Source: Platerodrilus igneus (Eukaryota > Arthropoda > Insecta > Coleoptera > Lycidae). Taken from it: a stretch of 64,000 nucleotides of DNA. A program made the translations under genes and the position numbers. The notes under the pieces were generated by a model. It did not search any database. It was not told the origin of the DNA and saw only the letters and a list, made by a program, of their open reading frames with translations. The stretch covers positions 930,001 to 994,000 of the forward strand of contig JARFIW010001189.1 of the NCBI GenBank assembly GCA_036346225.1, written 5' to 3'. Below, piece by piece: positions 47,370 through 60,149 of this stretch (its first letter is position 1; every line of letters starts with the position of its first letter).

Positions 47370-48260
47370 GCTTCGTCTGTCTTTCCTATTTCCATTTTAG
47401 TTTGTACCTTTTTTACTTTTCACGAATCTATTTTTTTTAGCTTTCCTGCATTTACGAATAATTTCCCATTTTATGGCTTTGTATTTCTGTTTTCTTGTTT
47501 CGTTTGGTTTGTTTTGTATTTTCGTGTTTTTTTATTAAATTCAGGATATACCTTGTTATCCATGGTTTTTTATATTGTTTCTGTATATATCCCCCAGAAT
47601 ATCTCTGGCTCTGGCTGTCATGTCTAAGCTGGATTCAATGTTATTCCATTCTATTTCTATTTCCTTAGTATCAGAAATTTTCCCGATGTCTTTCAGTAAT
47701 TCGTTTGATTCCTTTTACTTATTTGAAATCTTTCGTAGTTATCTTTATTTTTTAGTTTCCCAAAGTCAAACTGACTTGTTCCATTCTTTTTTTCAAATGT
47801 TTAAATTTAAGCGCGGCCTTCATGATTACGATGTTGTGGTCAGTCTTTTGTGTAGCTTCTATAGTCTTTTATTTGATTTCTAAAGCGTTGTCTAACAATA
47901 ATGTAATCTATTTGATATGTTCGTATGTCTCCTGGCGTCTTCCACGTGTGCGTCTTCTAGTATGATGTTGAAATGTTGTGATAGTTAAATAGTTTTCGTC
48001 GCAAAATTCGATTAGCCTAATTCCCATGTCGATTTTCGTGCTTAAACCAAATATATCTAGTATCGGTTATCGTCTACCCTCACTGCATTAAAATTCTCCG
48101 TAATTATTGCATTTTCATATCCTTTTACGCATTTTAGTATGTCTTCGATATCACCGCTTTCTCACTGTAGCTAGAGATGGGTATGTATATTTGTATTATT
48201 GCTGTATTTACCGGTTTAGATTCTAATCTAACCACGAATACTCTTTCGATCTTTTATAAG
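47370..48260 (-). mobile_element. RTE-like LINE fragment: endonuclease and linker
   Basis: Read on the minus strand from 48260, it is homologous to 14930-15118 plus 21343-22050 and to 62405-63200: an RLESKPVNTAIIQIYIP-type start, an ENFNAV segment near 48090, a QIDYI-type region near 47900, then the linker with KPWITR-type and KWEIIRKCRKAK-type pieces down to 47390. Frames are broken by stops and deletions. It provides an uninterrupted comparison for the BEL insertion point. Confidence 0.8.
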
Positions 48261-49375
48261 TAGTTTTGTGCAGTGTTTTATCTTTTTCTCGCATAACTAT
48301 CTTAACAGGCGAATTTCCTTCCTCTGTCTTCCTATGCCTAATGTTAACCTATCTATTTCAATTTTCAAATTCTCTACTTTACCTTCATGCTTCATACTTC
48401 TGGCATTTTACGCTCCGACTCGCAAACTGTTCCCGATTCTTCTCTTTCGTTAAAAAGTCACCCACACCATTCACTGATGAATTTGAATAGATGGCGTTTT
48501 AAAAGTTTTCTGTTTTGTATCTAAATTTGTATCAATCTTAGAATTTCACGGTTTTGTTGGCATTTTTTGGAGAACAAACTAAACCAATCTCATGAGCTGC
48601 AAAATAGCGAATACTGCCATTGGTTGTTTTTTCGTTAAAAATGCGAACAAACAACTTATAGGCAATTGCATTTTTAAATTCACGGTTAATTTATATTTAG
48701 AATTAAATTCAATACTTTATATGTCTATATCTTCTTCATTTTTGAAACTTGTTTCAATTAATTATAAAGATTTTTTGACAGTAGTATCAAGTAGAAAATG
48801 TGGAATTACCAAGGCTCTAAATCAGGAAAGCGGATATGGAATTGCTCCATCAGATGATGGTATATTCGTATAGGCCTAGTTTATATTGTACTCAAGACTG
48901 TGACATATTAATTGCACAATCTGGAGGTATCAACCTACGAAAACATGTGAGGATTTTTAGTACTTCTTCTTCTTTCTCGTGTAGGCACTATATTCACAGG
49001 GTAATATAGCGATAAAAAAATTAATGTTCTATATAAATATTTACGGAAACGAGAAGTAAAATGTGTTTCGTGTAGATATTAATATTCTTTGACGTTGAGA
49101 TATTGTTTCTTTTACTTATTTAATAAATGCATACAGTAACAGATGCAGCCACCAATAAATTTCACAATTAAAATGTATTAATAGTATAAATAATTAAAAA
49201 TATTGTTAAAAAATGATCATTGTGCAAATATCCCATACATAAAAATTTTCTAAAAATAATTTAAATTTACATACCTGTACATTTAAAATGAATTCGAATA
49301 AATCACTTACCTGAAACAAATAGATAATTAGCTAAAAGTATCCTTCTATATCTATGTACTTTTCTAACACTACAA
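48261..49375. other. Unassigned AT-rich DNA
   Basis: No recognisable gene. An open frame at 48592-48873 has no recognisable motif. Confidence 0.5.
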
Positions 49376-49379
49376 GGTG
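49376..49379 (+). repeat. Target site duplication of errantivirus copy B (left)
   Basis: GGTG here and GGTG at 59182-59185 are identical. Four-base duplications are usual for errantiviruses. This shows the two LTRs belong to one insertion. Confidence 0.85.
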
Positions 49380-49978
49380 AGTTATGTATCCCCCAATTAT
49401 CTATATGTATTGAATATATTGAATCTAATAGGAATTATTAGAAATTGTTAAATAAAGTATAAGTTCATTGCAACATTGTAATACAAGGATAACCCAGAGA
49501 GGTTATCGACAGTTCATGAGAACGGACATGCAACTTTGCATCCGTGAGGGCAGTGATACTGCAGGTGGCAGGTCACAGGCGGTTAACATACCGCAATTAC
49601 TTAGAATTAAGATTGTTACATTGTAATAAAGTGTACAATTAAGAGAAACGCAGACATGAGATCTGCAAGTTCCCACAGCCGTGTGAGGGGCAGGTTATTA
49701 TAAAAAGCTAGGGAGCTCAAGGCCCGGCAGTCAGTCTTCAAACTCCATACTTCGTTGTTCAAGCTACTCAATTAAAGAGTCAGTCTGAGTATTACAGCTT
49801 TTGCATTGTTGTCTACCTAGACTACTCGCCCAGAACAATTAATTATTTTTTATTAAAGTTATTATGTACAAGTTATTCTAAATTTCACTGTAATTTCTGT
49901 TTCAAGTAAAAAATAAATTTGTTAAGTGTTTCGAATTGTTTTTTAAAAACACAGCTCCAAAGGCCCCGAACCTTAATT
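49380..49978 (+). repeat. 5' LTR of errantivirus copy B (599 bp)
   Basis: Starts AGTTATGTATCCCCC and ends CCTTAATT, where the 3' LTR has CCTTAACT and so shows the AGTT...AACT inverted ends. A TATAAAAA box at 49699-49706 is followed by an arthropod-type initiator TCAGT at 49731-49735. An AATAAA signal lies near 49912. Confidence 0.96.
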
Positions 49979-49988
49979 GGCGCAGTCG
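49978..49988 (+). promoter_or_regulatory. Primer binding site (tRNA-Ser-like), copy B
   Basis: TGGCGCAGTCG overlaps the last base of the LTR, the zero-gap arrangement known for errantiviruses. It matches the tRNA-Ser site of the 297/17.6 group. Confidence 0.82.
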
Positions 49989-52625
49989 TAACGGATGTCA
50001 AAAGGGCACTAAAAATCCAAAAATCGGAAGATTGGTGACCAAGAATTTCAATTCGCAATTTTGACAGAACCCAAACCAGGTTGGAGGAAGAACAAAAATC
50101 GTCTAAATCCAGCAACAAACCAAGGTGGACAAGATACAGCTTCGATCGAGCCCACAAAAGAAACAGATGAAATTAATGTAAGTTTATTTCCTTTTAAAAC
50201 CACTTGATCTTACTATAATTGATATATGCTAGTTTATTATTTTATTATTTGATTACCATTTATTATTGTTTTATGAATTTTATTTTATGCCAATATTTTC
50301 TTGAAAATAGTTTATAAAGAAAAATTATTTTCAAACGAGACTTTATTTTGAGAAAGTGTTAATTTATGAGACGAATGTTTAAAAGAGATTTTCTTTTAAA
50401 AGCAAAAAGAGACTTGATATTTAAAAGATTCTTACCACAATTATTAGAACAAACTTAAAAATAAACCAAAAATACCTGATGCACATCTACTAATACCGAA
50501 ATAAACTACCGCACATTTAATCCGGTAAACTAAAAAGACGGACCGCAAACTAATTCCAAAGATAAAGGTAATTCTTCAAACAAGCAACTACGGAACGATT
50601 ATTTAAACCATTGACCTCTATAATACTGTTTAAACTACAGCAATACACTGCAAACATATCAGTAACCTAAAACGCCATCCGAAGATAAGCAAAGTTCGCG
50701 AAAAAGCATAATTTATTACACACTTAAAAACCTCAGAGAAATCACAATTAAAACAATAACTTTCAGAACTAAAGCAGCATTATAAGTAATTAAATCCATC
50801 ACGGAATAATAAAAGCGCATGAAATTACACCACAGTAATCTATAAATAAATTGCATTAGTACAAATACGGAATAAAAATTAAACGTTTTTAATTAAAATT
50901 ACTCTTCATCGCATTATCTCAGTACAAATACTGAGTAAAGTTAAACGGTAATCGTAAAAAGCTTTTGTTTTGAAAGATGCCGGCGCATAGGTAATTCGAT
51001 GCGCTTAGACACAGCTTTCGGATTTAATTAAGACTGGACCTACTAAATTTGATGAACGTATTTATTTACAATAATGACAGCTATGTACACTTTACAAAGC
51101 ACGCAAACACATGACATCTCGCCTAGTAGAGATTCTAGGACGAGCACAGATAAAAACTGACAAGCAAGTTAACCACAACAACTTCAGAGAAGCAGTGATA
51201 GAATGCTGCAGTCGTTCAAAGGGAAAGCAGATTCAACTCTGAACGGTGCGCATTCACGTAAAACTAGCTAACTAACATCATACATTTTATAAAATTAATC
51301 AACCAATGAGATTGAGTAAAAATACTTGTAATATTTAAAGACAACATAAAAAATTCCTAACAGCTTTAATTAATAACGCTCATAATTGCACCGGAAAACT
51401 TACATACGGAGAGATCCAATTACCAACAAGCATTATAATTGAATACCGAGATATCTAAAAATAAACAGACGTAACATTTATGCAAAGCAACTAACTACTG
51501 AAGAAGGGAATTATTAAATTCCCATAAACTGAAAACGAACACCTGTAAGTGTTAATTACCTCAACGTTTATAAGTGTACACGATTAAATAACCAAGACTA
51601 ACATCTTTTAGTACTTAAATTACAACGATAAAGTGCAAAAGTAATTAACCTGCAAGTTAAATATAGAATACAAGACCGACGAACTGAACGTTTATGCAAC
51701 TCAATTAAAACCGATATAATTGCAAATTAACAGAACTGAACTAACACAAAGCTAAGTAAATATCGCGAGAACAAACCTATTCACTCCAGATTCTTCAGAA
51801 AACAGAAACTTAAAACAAATTAAAAACCGCAAGATAGAAACAGGCAAATTCAAGACTACGGTAATTAAATCAACATTATCGAGTATAAATCTCACATGTT
51901 CATCACCGCACTGTGTAACTAAGCACAAATAACAGCAACTACGATTCTAAAAATAACCGGACGCAGTCTAAACTTAAAATTATCAAATCCAAACCCAAAA
52001 TAACGATAAAAATAGAAAAATTAATCGCAATTTTTAAAAAATTTGAATTTACCCAACCTAAATTAAAAACTAAAAAAAATGTAAACCAAAAATAACGTTT
52101 CAAATAACAAAAATCAACCCCGATTTTTACAAAATTTCAAATTACCCAATCTAAAAGGAAAATTAATAAAACCAAAGCAAAATGAACATCACAAATAGCA
52201 AAACCAACCCCAATTTTTACAAAATTTTAAATTACCCAATTTAAAAGGAAAATTAATAAAATCAAAGCAAAATTAACATCACAAATAGCAAAACCAACCC
52301 CAATTTTTACAAAATTCGAAATTATCCAATCTAAAAGGAAAACTAATAAAACCAAACCAAAATTAACGTTTCAAATAGCAAAATCAACTCCAATTTTTAC
52401 AAAATTTGAAATTATCCAATCCGAACGGAAAATTAATAAAACCAAACCAAAATTAACGTTTCAAATAGCAAAATCAACTCATTTTTACAAAATTCGAAAC
52501 TGCCCAACCCAAACGGAAAATTAATAAATTCTAAGCAAAAATAACGATATGCATAGCGAAATAAACCACAAATAAAAAAAAAATTTTTTGAAATTACCCA
52601 AAATCGAAAACAACCCTTAACCAAC
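49989..52625 (+). other. Long untranslated leader of errantivirus copy B
   Basis: About 2.6 kb without supported coding sequence. The part next to gag (52010-52560) is a tandem repeat array. Colinear with the leader of copy A. Confidence 0.8.
52010..52560 (+). repeat. About 89 bp tandem repeat array in leader, copy B
   Basis: aatttttacaaaatt followed by attaccc or attatcc recurs at about 52122, 52211, 52301, 52391 and 52479, with flanking partial units. The array ends about 65 bases before the gag ATG. Confidence 0.88.
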
Positions 52626-53812
52626 ATGAATAGCACAGACATGCGACTTTATTTGGAAACAATACAGATATTTGATGGCACGCAGGCGCATCTTGTAAAT
52701 TTCATTGGAGCAGCCAAAATGTTCCTAAAAACCTTCTACAAACCCGGACACATCGAAAGAAATTCATTGCTTATACGCTTGATAATAAGTAAACTAACCG
52801 GAAGGGCACTAACCTTAATCGCCAGTAGGGACGATTTACAAGAATGGCAGGAATTTAAACAACCACTAATTGCATATTTTGGAGACCAACGTAACATAAA
52901 ATGCCCAGTACGAGACATAATAAACCTCAGAATGGAACACAACCAATCCCCCTATCAATTCGGAATGAAATGCCAAGACGTGAGAAGTTTAATTCTAACA
53001 AAATTAAAAATCGAAGAACCCGATCAAAACGTTAAACATTTAAAAACAAAAATGTATGACGAAATGGCACTGGACACGTATATAAACGCTTTACCAGAAC
53101 GACTATCGGATAAGATCAGATTCCAACGACCCCAAAATCTAGAAGAAGCGATAAACTTAGTAATAGAAGAAGAAAATGTCATGTATTACCGCAACAGACT
53201 ATACAACCCCAACGCGAATAAAAGTTATTCACCAATAAAAACCATACAAGCCATAAGACACACAGTCCCGCAACAAAAATTTACACTTTTCAACTCACAA
53301 ACAAATCAACCGCGAATTAATAACCCAAGCTTCAACAATACAAATTTTAATAATCAATTTAAACATTTTTCAAAACCAACATTTAACCCAACTTTTACGA
53401 AACCCGCATTCCAACCAAGATTTAATCAAAACTTAAACCAACAAAGACCAGTATTCAACGCAAACCCCAATAGAAATACACCAATGACTAATAATTATAA
53501 CAACCCTAATAATTATTACAAACCAACACCAATGGATACCTCATCTGGTAACACCAGACAAAACACAAAATAACACATATCCGACCAAACCCTCATCAGA
53601 AACGTAATTTTACATCGGAAGAATTATTTCATCAAGAAATAGAAAAATTTGACACTGACCAGAATAATTACATTGAGACAACTACGAACAATGAATAAAA
53701 CCATGCAGAAACTTACGAACGCGACGAACAATACGAAACTTACGAGGAGTACGACGGAGAAAATTCGAACTCAAATTTTCAAATGGACCAATTCATAACC
53801 GACCAAACTTAA
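52626..53812 (+). pseudogene. gag: gag of errantivirus copy B (one-base deletion)
   Basis: ATG at 52626 opens 315 codons to 53573. One A missing in the run before 53573 causes a premature stop compared with copy A. The natural frame resumes and ends at TAA 53810-53812. This structural protein has an alpha-helical N-terminal capsid part (MRLYLETIQIFDGTQ, then RLIISKLTGRAL) and an Asn/Phe/Pro-rich C-terminal part from about residue 210 with FNNTNFNN and TFNPTF repeats. No zinc knuckle. The unbroken N-terminal 170 residues differ only slightly from copy A. Confidence 0.92.
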
Positions 53813-56800
53813 TAAACTTAAATAACATAAATCACTTAGTACTACCATATATAGAAATACCCCACGCCAAATTTAAACTATTAATCGACACCGGATCCTC
53901 AAAAACATTAATTAGCCCCAGAACCGTGAAAAAACATTATTTAGCCTATGTAGAAAGAGAACCATTTAAAATTAAAACAGCCCATCAAAAAATACTACAA
54001 CAATTCGTAGCTAACATACCCTTACCGAGAACATTTAATGTTAAAATGAAACATAAATTTTGTGTATTCGAATTTAACGACAGATATGACGGCTTAATCG
54101 GAATGGACTTTCTAAGAAAATTAGGAGCCAACATTGACATCAAGAATCGCTTATTAAGGACGAAATACGGAAAAATCCCCATTAAATTTCAAAACACACA
54201 AATCGAACAAAAATACACAATAGAACCCCGAACGGAACGAAAAATAAAAATCCCAGTAAAATCTAACAAAAAAGTAGGAATAATAAATCATATGACTTTT
54301 CAACAAGGAGTAGAAACCCCAACCGCTTTAGTACAAATAAAAGATAATTATGCAACCACAACGATACTAAATTCAAACGACTATCCCGTAGAATTATCAT
54401 TGACAGACCCAATTAACGTAGAAGAACTAAATTTTAACGAAATGGAAATAGACGAAAATTTAGAAAACGATTACAACCCAATAGAACATGACAAAATGTT
54501 AAGAGAAAATTTAACTAACATCCGCTTTAATACCGACATCAATCAAGAAGAAGAAAGAGCAATTAAAAACTTATGTTTTGAATACCGAGACATATTCCAT
54601 TGCGAAGGAATACCATTAACATTCACCAACACAGTAAAACATAATATCGAGTTAACAGACAATAAGCCAATCTTTACAAAAGCATATAGACTACCTCATG
54701 CAAGCCAAGAAGAAGCTGACAGACAAGTAGCAGACTTATTAGAACAAGACATAATTCAGCACTCCAACTCACCATGGAGCAGCCCCGTGTTAATAGTACC
54801 TAAGAAATTAGACGCAACCGGAAAGAGAAAGTACAGAATGGTAATTGATTATAGAAAGTTAAATGAAAAAACGGTAGACGACAAATATCCACTACCAAAT
54901 ATAACCGAAATTCTAGACAAATTAGGCAAATGCCAATATTTTTCAACATTAGACCTAGCATCAGGATACCATCAGGTAGAGATGGAAGAAAAAGACATCA
55001 AAAACAGCCTTCAGCACACCTAGAGGACATTACGAGTACAAACAAATGCCATTTGGATTAAAGAACGCACCCGCTACTTTCCAAAGAGTCATGGACAATA
55101 TATTACAAGGAATACACAATGAAAAATGCCTTGTATACCTAGATGGCATCATAGTTTATTCCACATCATTGGTAGAACACATAGAAAGATTGAAAGAAGT
55201 ATTTGAAAGACTAAGACAAGCACATTTTAAAGTACAATTAGACAAAAGTGAATTTTTACAAATAGAAGTATTATTTTTAGGACATGTAATAACACCCCAA
55301 GGAGTAATGCCAAATCCCGACAAAACAAATGCAGTTCTAAATTGCCCATTGCTAAAAACAACCAAAGAAATTAAAGGATTTCTAGGACTTAGTGGTTACT
55401 ACCGCAAATTCATTAAAGGTTACGCTCAGATAACCAAACCCCTGACAAATTGTTTAAAAAAGGGAAACAAAATTGAACACACCCCGGAATTCATTAAAAC
55501 CGTAGACAAAATTAAAAACATATTAACCAATCACCCTGTATTAGAATACCCAGACTTTTCAAAACCATTTATACTGACGACAGACGCATCGAATGTAGCA
55601 TTAGGCGCAGTATTGAGCCAAGGAAAAGTAGGTAGCGATAAACCCATCAGCTACGCATCCAGAACCCTAAATGAAACCGAACAGAAATATAGCACCATAG
55701 AAAAAGAATTATTAGCCATAATGTGGGCAACAAAATATTTTAGACCTTACATATACGGAAGAAAATTTTATATATACACCGATCATAGACCACTAGTATG
55801 GCTATGCAAACTGAAAGAACCGAATTCAAAATTACAACGATGGAGAATCAGACTCGAAGAGTACGATTACGAAATTACGAAATTATTTATAACAACAACG
55901 CAGACGCTTTAAGTAGAATCCAACTCAATGCATTAGAAACGGAATCCATTATAGGAAACATAGACGAAGCAGAAATAAGGGAAGATCCAGACGAGATCGA
56001 CACGATACATTCGACACAAAACGAAGAACTTAAAAACGCGATTAAAATTTTAAACGAAGCAATCGATATGAAACCCAATCAATTTATAATAACCGAAGTT
56101 TTAAATAACGCCAATCCAGTAAAATATACAAAAGTAGATAACAAAAAGATATACCAAATTCGAATAACTAAAGATGACAATGAGCAACAAATAATTAAAA
56201 TTCTAAAAGAATACACCCCCGAGAATTATTTCTATTTCAACACCGAACATTTATACCAAAGATTTTCAGAATTATACGTTAAATTATTCAATAACTCTGG
56301 CCCTGAACTCATCAGATGTACTAGAAAATTAATAACATTAGACGACCCTGACGAAATAAACGATGTAATTAGGAATCAACACGAAGGAAAAACCAACCAT
56401 CGTGGAATTAACGAAACAATAAAGCAACTTGTAAGACGTTATTATTTAAAAGACATGAAAGAATTGACCACAGACTTCATTAACCAATCTGAATTATGTG
56501 ACAAAGCGAAATACGCAGAAAACCCCCAAAGATACCCTTAATGTTAACCAAAACACCCGACAAACCATTTCAAAAACTACATGCCGATACTCTAGTAGTA
56601 GAAGCGCAAAACTGTCTAACAATTGTAGACGCATTCACAAAAATAGGCCAAGCAATACCAATCACATCCAAAAATAGCATCGACGTGACCCAACGATTTT
56701 TACAATATTTCACATTTTACGGAATCAATAACTCTAGACAATGGTAGCGAATTTAAACATGAGACAATACAGAACACTTTAGAACTTCACAAAATAAAAA

Positions 56801-57414
56801 TTCATTTCATAACGGAAAACCACCCTGAATCAAACGGACTAATTGAACGACTACATTTAACCTTGTTAGAACAAATTCGATTATTAAGGATAAATTATAA
56901 AAAGGAACACATAACCAATTTAATGTCATACGCACTAATTGCCTATAATAACACAATTCACTCATCAACAAATTTTACACCCTTAGAATTAACCTTAGGA
57001 CATTCAGATTCACGAAATCCCTATGACATACACTACAACAAGGAAGTATATTAACAATATGCGAAAGACCACAAGGAAAAACTAAAAATAACTTATGACA
57101 ACGTAAAAGATAAATTAGAAAACGATAAGGAACGTATCACCACAACCCGAAACAAAAATACCGACGCAAATAAATTTTCAATAGGACAAACCGTGTATGA
57201 GAAAAACTTTCAAAGCAAGCGACATAGAACAGCACCCAGAAATTTAGGACCATTCAAAATTACGAAGATATCAGATAAAAATATAGCAGTAGTAGACAAC
57301 GGTAAAATAACAAAGTACATTCATTTGAAAAACCTAAGACACCCTGTAATTTCAGATGGACAATCATCGCCCTTATCGTCAACCTCCGCCCAGGTAGAAC
57401 GGACAACCAAGTAA
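53761..57414 (+). pseudogene. pol: pol of errantivirus copy B (PR-RT-RNase H-IN), multiply broken
   Basis: The pol frame is open upstream of the gag stop and is -1 relative to gag, as expected for ribosomal frameshifting. Protease LIDTGSS at 53881-53901. RT runs to 55023, where two bases are missing after EEKDI, and resumes at 55046 ([13 protein letters not shown]). The catalytic box at 55136-55147 reads YLDG instead of YLDD, a direct active-site loss. RNase H about 55570-55860 ([10 protein letters not shown]), then a deletion near 55880 with frame change. The integrase zinc region has NQSELC at 56483-56500, Ser for the first Cys. One base is lost near 56515 and about eight near 56725, beside the second catalytic D. 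The E region HPESNG is near 56823. The C-terminal tail ends at 57414. Confidence 0.95.
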
Positions 57415-58512
57415 TAATAAAAGATATAAAAAACAAACCCGGTATACTACCAATTAAATTAGGCAGTATGCAAAACCCAATTAACATTTACAAAATTAAA
57501 TACCCTACACTCCAGCATTATTGAACTAACCAATTTATTAAAAGAATTAATAAAAATTAGATCACTTATAACCAACAGTAAATTACCTTTTGATGTAACA
57601 GAGACAAACATTCTAACATTTGAAAAGATAGCTATAGTAAAAGGCTACATTAAGAATAACGAAATAATATTTTTAATAGAAATCCCGATAGTAGAAAGTA
57701 ACAATTATAATTATTATCATTTATTTGCTTTTCCAACAAAAGTTACTAGCACATACCAAGTAATCATAACCAAAACCAAATTCCTATCCCTAAATGAACT
57801 GAGATATGGTTATACAAACGAAAAATGTACTGAAGTAACACCAAACCAATACTTATGCCAATCAATGACGACAACAACCATTCAAGAAGACAGCCCTTGT
57901 AAAGTACAACTATTAAAATTTTCAAATCATTACGAAAACTGTGAAGCCAAACAAGTGCAAATAGCTAATATGAAAATTCAAAAAGTTATAGAAAACAAAT
58001 GGATAGCCATTTTCCCAACAGAAGTAGTAGCAACCATCCACTGCAATCAAGATGAAAATAACCAAGCATTAATCGGAAGCAAATTAATTACCCTCAAAGA
58101 AGATTGTTATGTGAAATGGGAAGAAGAAATAATCAGAGTTTATCAAGATCCCATAGCAACAAAGAAACTTGCAAACCTACCGGAACTACAGTTCAAAATA
58201 GAACCAGAATACGAAGAAATAATCAAGAAACCTATGAAACTAGAGCATCTAGACTTAGACGACCTCAACCACGCCATGAAATTAGTGGAAAGTTACAAAG
58301 AACATTTAAGTGAACTCAAAACGCCAAAGTTACATTATAATAATATAAGTGTCTGAACAATTGTATTAATCATTTTAATAATTTTTGTAATCATGTATGT
58401 ATTTTACAAAATGTACCTTAGATATAAGAATAAAGGAAACAGTTCTAGATTTAAGGAAACAAAGAGAAATAAAAAAACAATAAGTATACCCTTAGAAGTA
58501 ATGAATTTTAAA
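57415..58512 (+). pseudogene. env: env of errantivirus copy B, internally shortened
   Basis: A short N-terminal piece (GILPIKLG near 57440) is followed after a frame change by SIIELTNLLKELIKI, then directly by C-terminal ectodomain-like sequence with cysteines (NEKCTEV, NQYLC, DSPCKV, YENCEA, TIHCNQ, KEDCYV) to 58353. An in-frame TGA at 58354-58356 precedes a hydrophobic helix (TIVLIILIIFVIMYVF) and a basic tail that stay open to about 58512. The furin site and fusion peptide expected in the middle of this F-like fusion protein are absent, as in copy A. With only about 360 codons it is shorter than typical errantivirus env (about 450-500). Confidence 0.8.
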
Positions 58513-58573
58513 TGAAATTGAATAATGAATTTTATGTATTTAAAAATTAAGCAAAACATTAATTTTACATTTA

Positions 58574-58583
58574 CGGTGGGAGG
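58574..58583 (+). promoter_or_regulatory. Polypurine tract of errantivirus copy B
   Basis: CGGTGGGAGG directly precedes the 3' LTR. Confidence 0.75.
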
Positions 58584-59181
58584 AGTTATGTATCCCCCAA
58601 TTATCTATATGTATTGAATATATTGAATCTAATAGGAATTATTAGAAATTGTTAAATAAAGTATAAGTTCATTGCAAAATTGTAATACAAGGATAACCCA
58701 GAGAGGTTATTGACAGTTCATGTGAACGGACATGCAACTTTGCATCCGAGAGGGCAGTGATACTGCAGGTGGCAGGTCACAGGCGGTTAACATACCGCAA
58801 TTACTTAGAATTAAGATTGTTACATTGTAATAAAGTGTACAATTAAGAGAAACGCAGACATGAGATCTGCAAGTTCCCACAACCGTGTGAGGGGCAGGTT
58901 ATTATAAAATGCCCGGGAGCTCAAGGCCCGGCAGTCAGTCTTCGAACTCCATACTTCGTTGTTCAAGCTACTCAATTAAGGAGTCAGTTTGAGTATTACA
59001 GCTTTTGCATTGTTGTCTACCTAGACTACTCGCCCAGAACAATTAATTATTTTTTATTAAAGTTATTATTTACAAGTTATTCTAAATTTCACTGTAATTT
59101 CTGTTTCAAGTAAAAAATAAATTTGTTAAGTGTTTCGAATCGTTTTTTAAAAACACAGCTCCAAAGGCCCGAACCTTAACT
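58584..59181 (+). repeat. 3' LTR of errantivirus copy B (598 bp)
   Basis: Starts AGTTATGTATCCCCC and ends CCTTAACT, followed by the GGTG duplication. It differs from the 5' LTR at 14 substitutions and one single-base gap by hand count, three of them clustered just after the TATA box. Confidence 0.96.
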
Positions 59182-59185
59182 GGTG

Positions 59186-60149
59186 TATGACAAGTAACTT
59201 TTTAATTTAAAATTCAAAGAATGTTTTCGTTTATTGCTATAAGTAAATTATTCTATAGGAATTGGAATAGCTTAGTTTATTTATTTTCAGTTGAGTGGCG
59301 CCTTTAAATTTTAATAGTGAGATAATTCGAATCGCCACTTCATATGAGGTACGACACTCTGTTATCTTAGTACCACGTCAATTGAGCAAGAAAAAAAGCT
59401 TGGGTTGTAGATACGGTAGAAGAGTCATTAGATTTTCTGTCTAAATACAACAACCGTCTACATGACACTAAAAACAAAAGTTAATTATTTATTTTGGAAA
59501 ATAATAATTACTGAGCTGAATTATTACATTGCGCCACCGATCATTCATTATTTATTCATAAAGCAAAAGCAGATTTAATTTAACCAATCACCAGTTTCGT
59601 CTAAGAAAATCCTTGGCGCAAAACTACAAACACCACTATCTCAACCTATAAAAGCTACTTTTTGCAGCTCCTTTTTGCCGAAGCAACATCAAACTTTTGA
59701 ACTCGAGAAACAAGCTTTTTCAATTTGTAGATAACGACCTTTGTGTAGCGTGAGCAACTGGTGGTTATTCTATTTCAGTGTTAAAAGTTTTTGTTGGTAG
59801 GAGTTGTATTTCTTTTTGTGTAGTATTGCAACGTCACCCGCAATATCTAAAGCTATTACTAGTCATAGAGTTTCATGCTTTCAGAAAGATTTAGTTTCAG
59901 ACTGAAATTGAATAGAAACTTAACGAGCTTCCTGAATTGATTGAAACTGCATACGCAGCGCTTAACTATTATATAAATAACGACGATCACCTTTAGCTAA
60001 TAATATAACTTGTTACTTTTAAATTATTCATAACAATTACAAATTGCCATTCATGAAAACCATCTAGAACACGTGACTAATAGATACGTACGAGAAATGT
60101 TTCTAAAGTTCTGAGAATTTAGCCATAATTTTTTTATTTTGTCAAATTC
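59186..60149. other. Unassigned DNA with a promoter-like TATA box
   Basis: No coding sequence recognised. CCTATAAAAGC at 59645-59655 sits in a well-formed promoter-like context, but no open frame follows. It could be an LTR remnant or a promoter whose gene is not recognisable. Confidence 0.3.

Larger units (their letters stand above)
49380..59181 (+). mobile_element. Errantivirus-type Ty3/gypsy LTR retrotransposon, copy B (full length, defective)
   Basis: The 9802 bp element has two ~599 bp LTRs, a tRNA-Ser primer site, a 2.6 kb leader with a tandem array, gag, pol and env, a purine tract and identical 4 bp target duplications. By hand count the LTRs differ at 14 bases and one gap over about 599 positions, about 2.4 percent. 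That indicates a moderately young insertion, but coding frames are already broken in many places. Copy A, on the opposite strand, lies 41 kb to the left. Confidence 0.97.

Noticed and set aside
48592..48873. 93-codon open frame
   Set aside because: No family signature and no start context, in unassigned AT-rich DNA.
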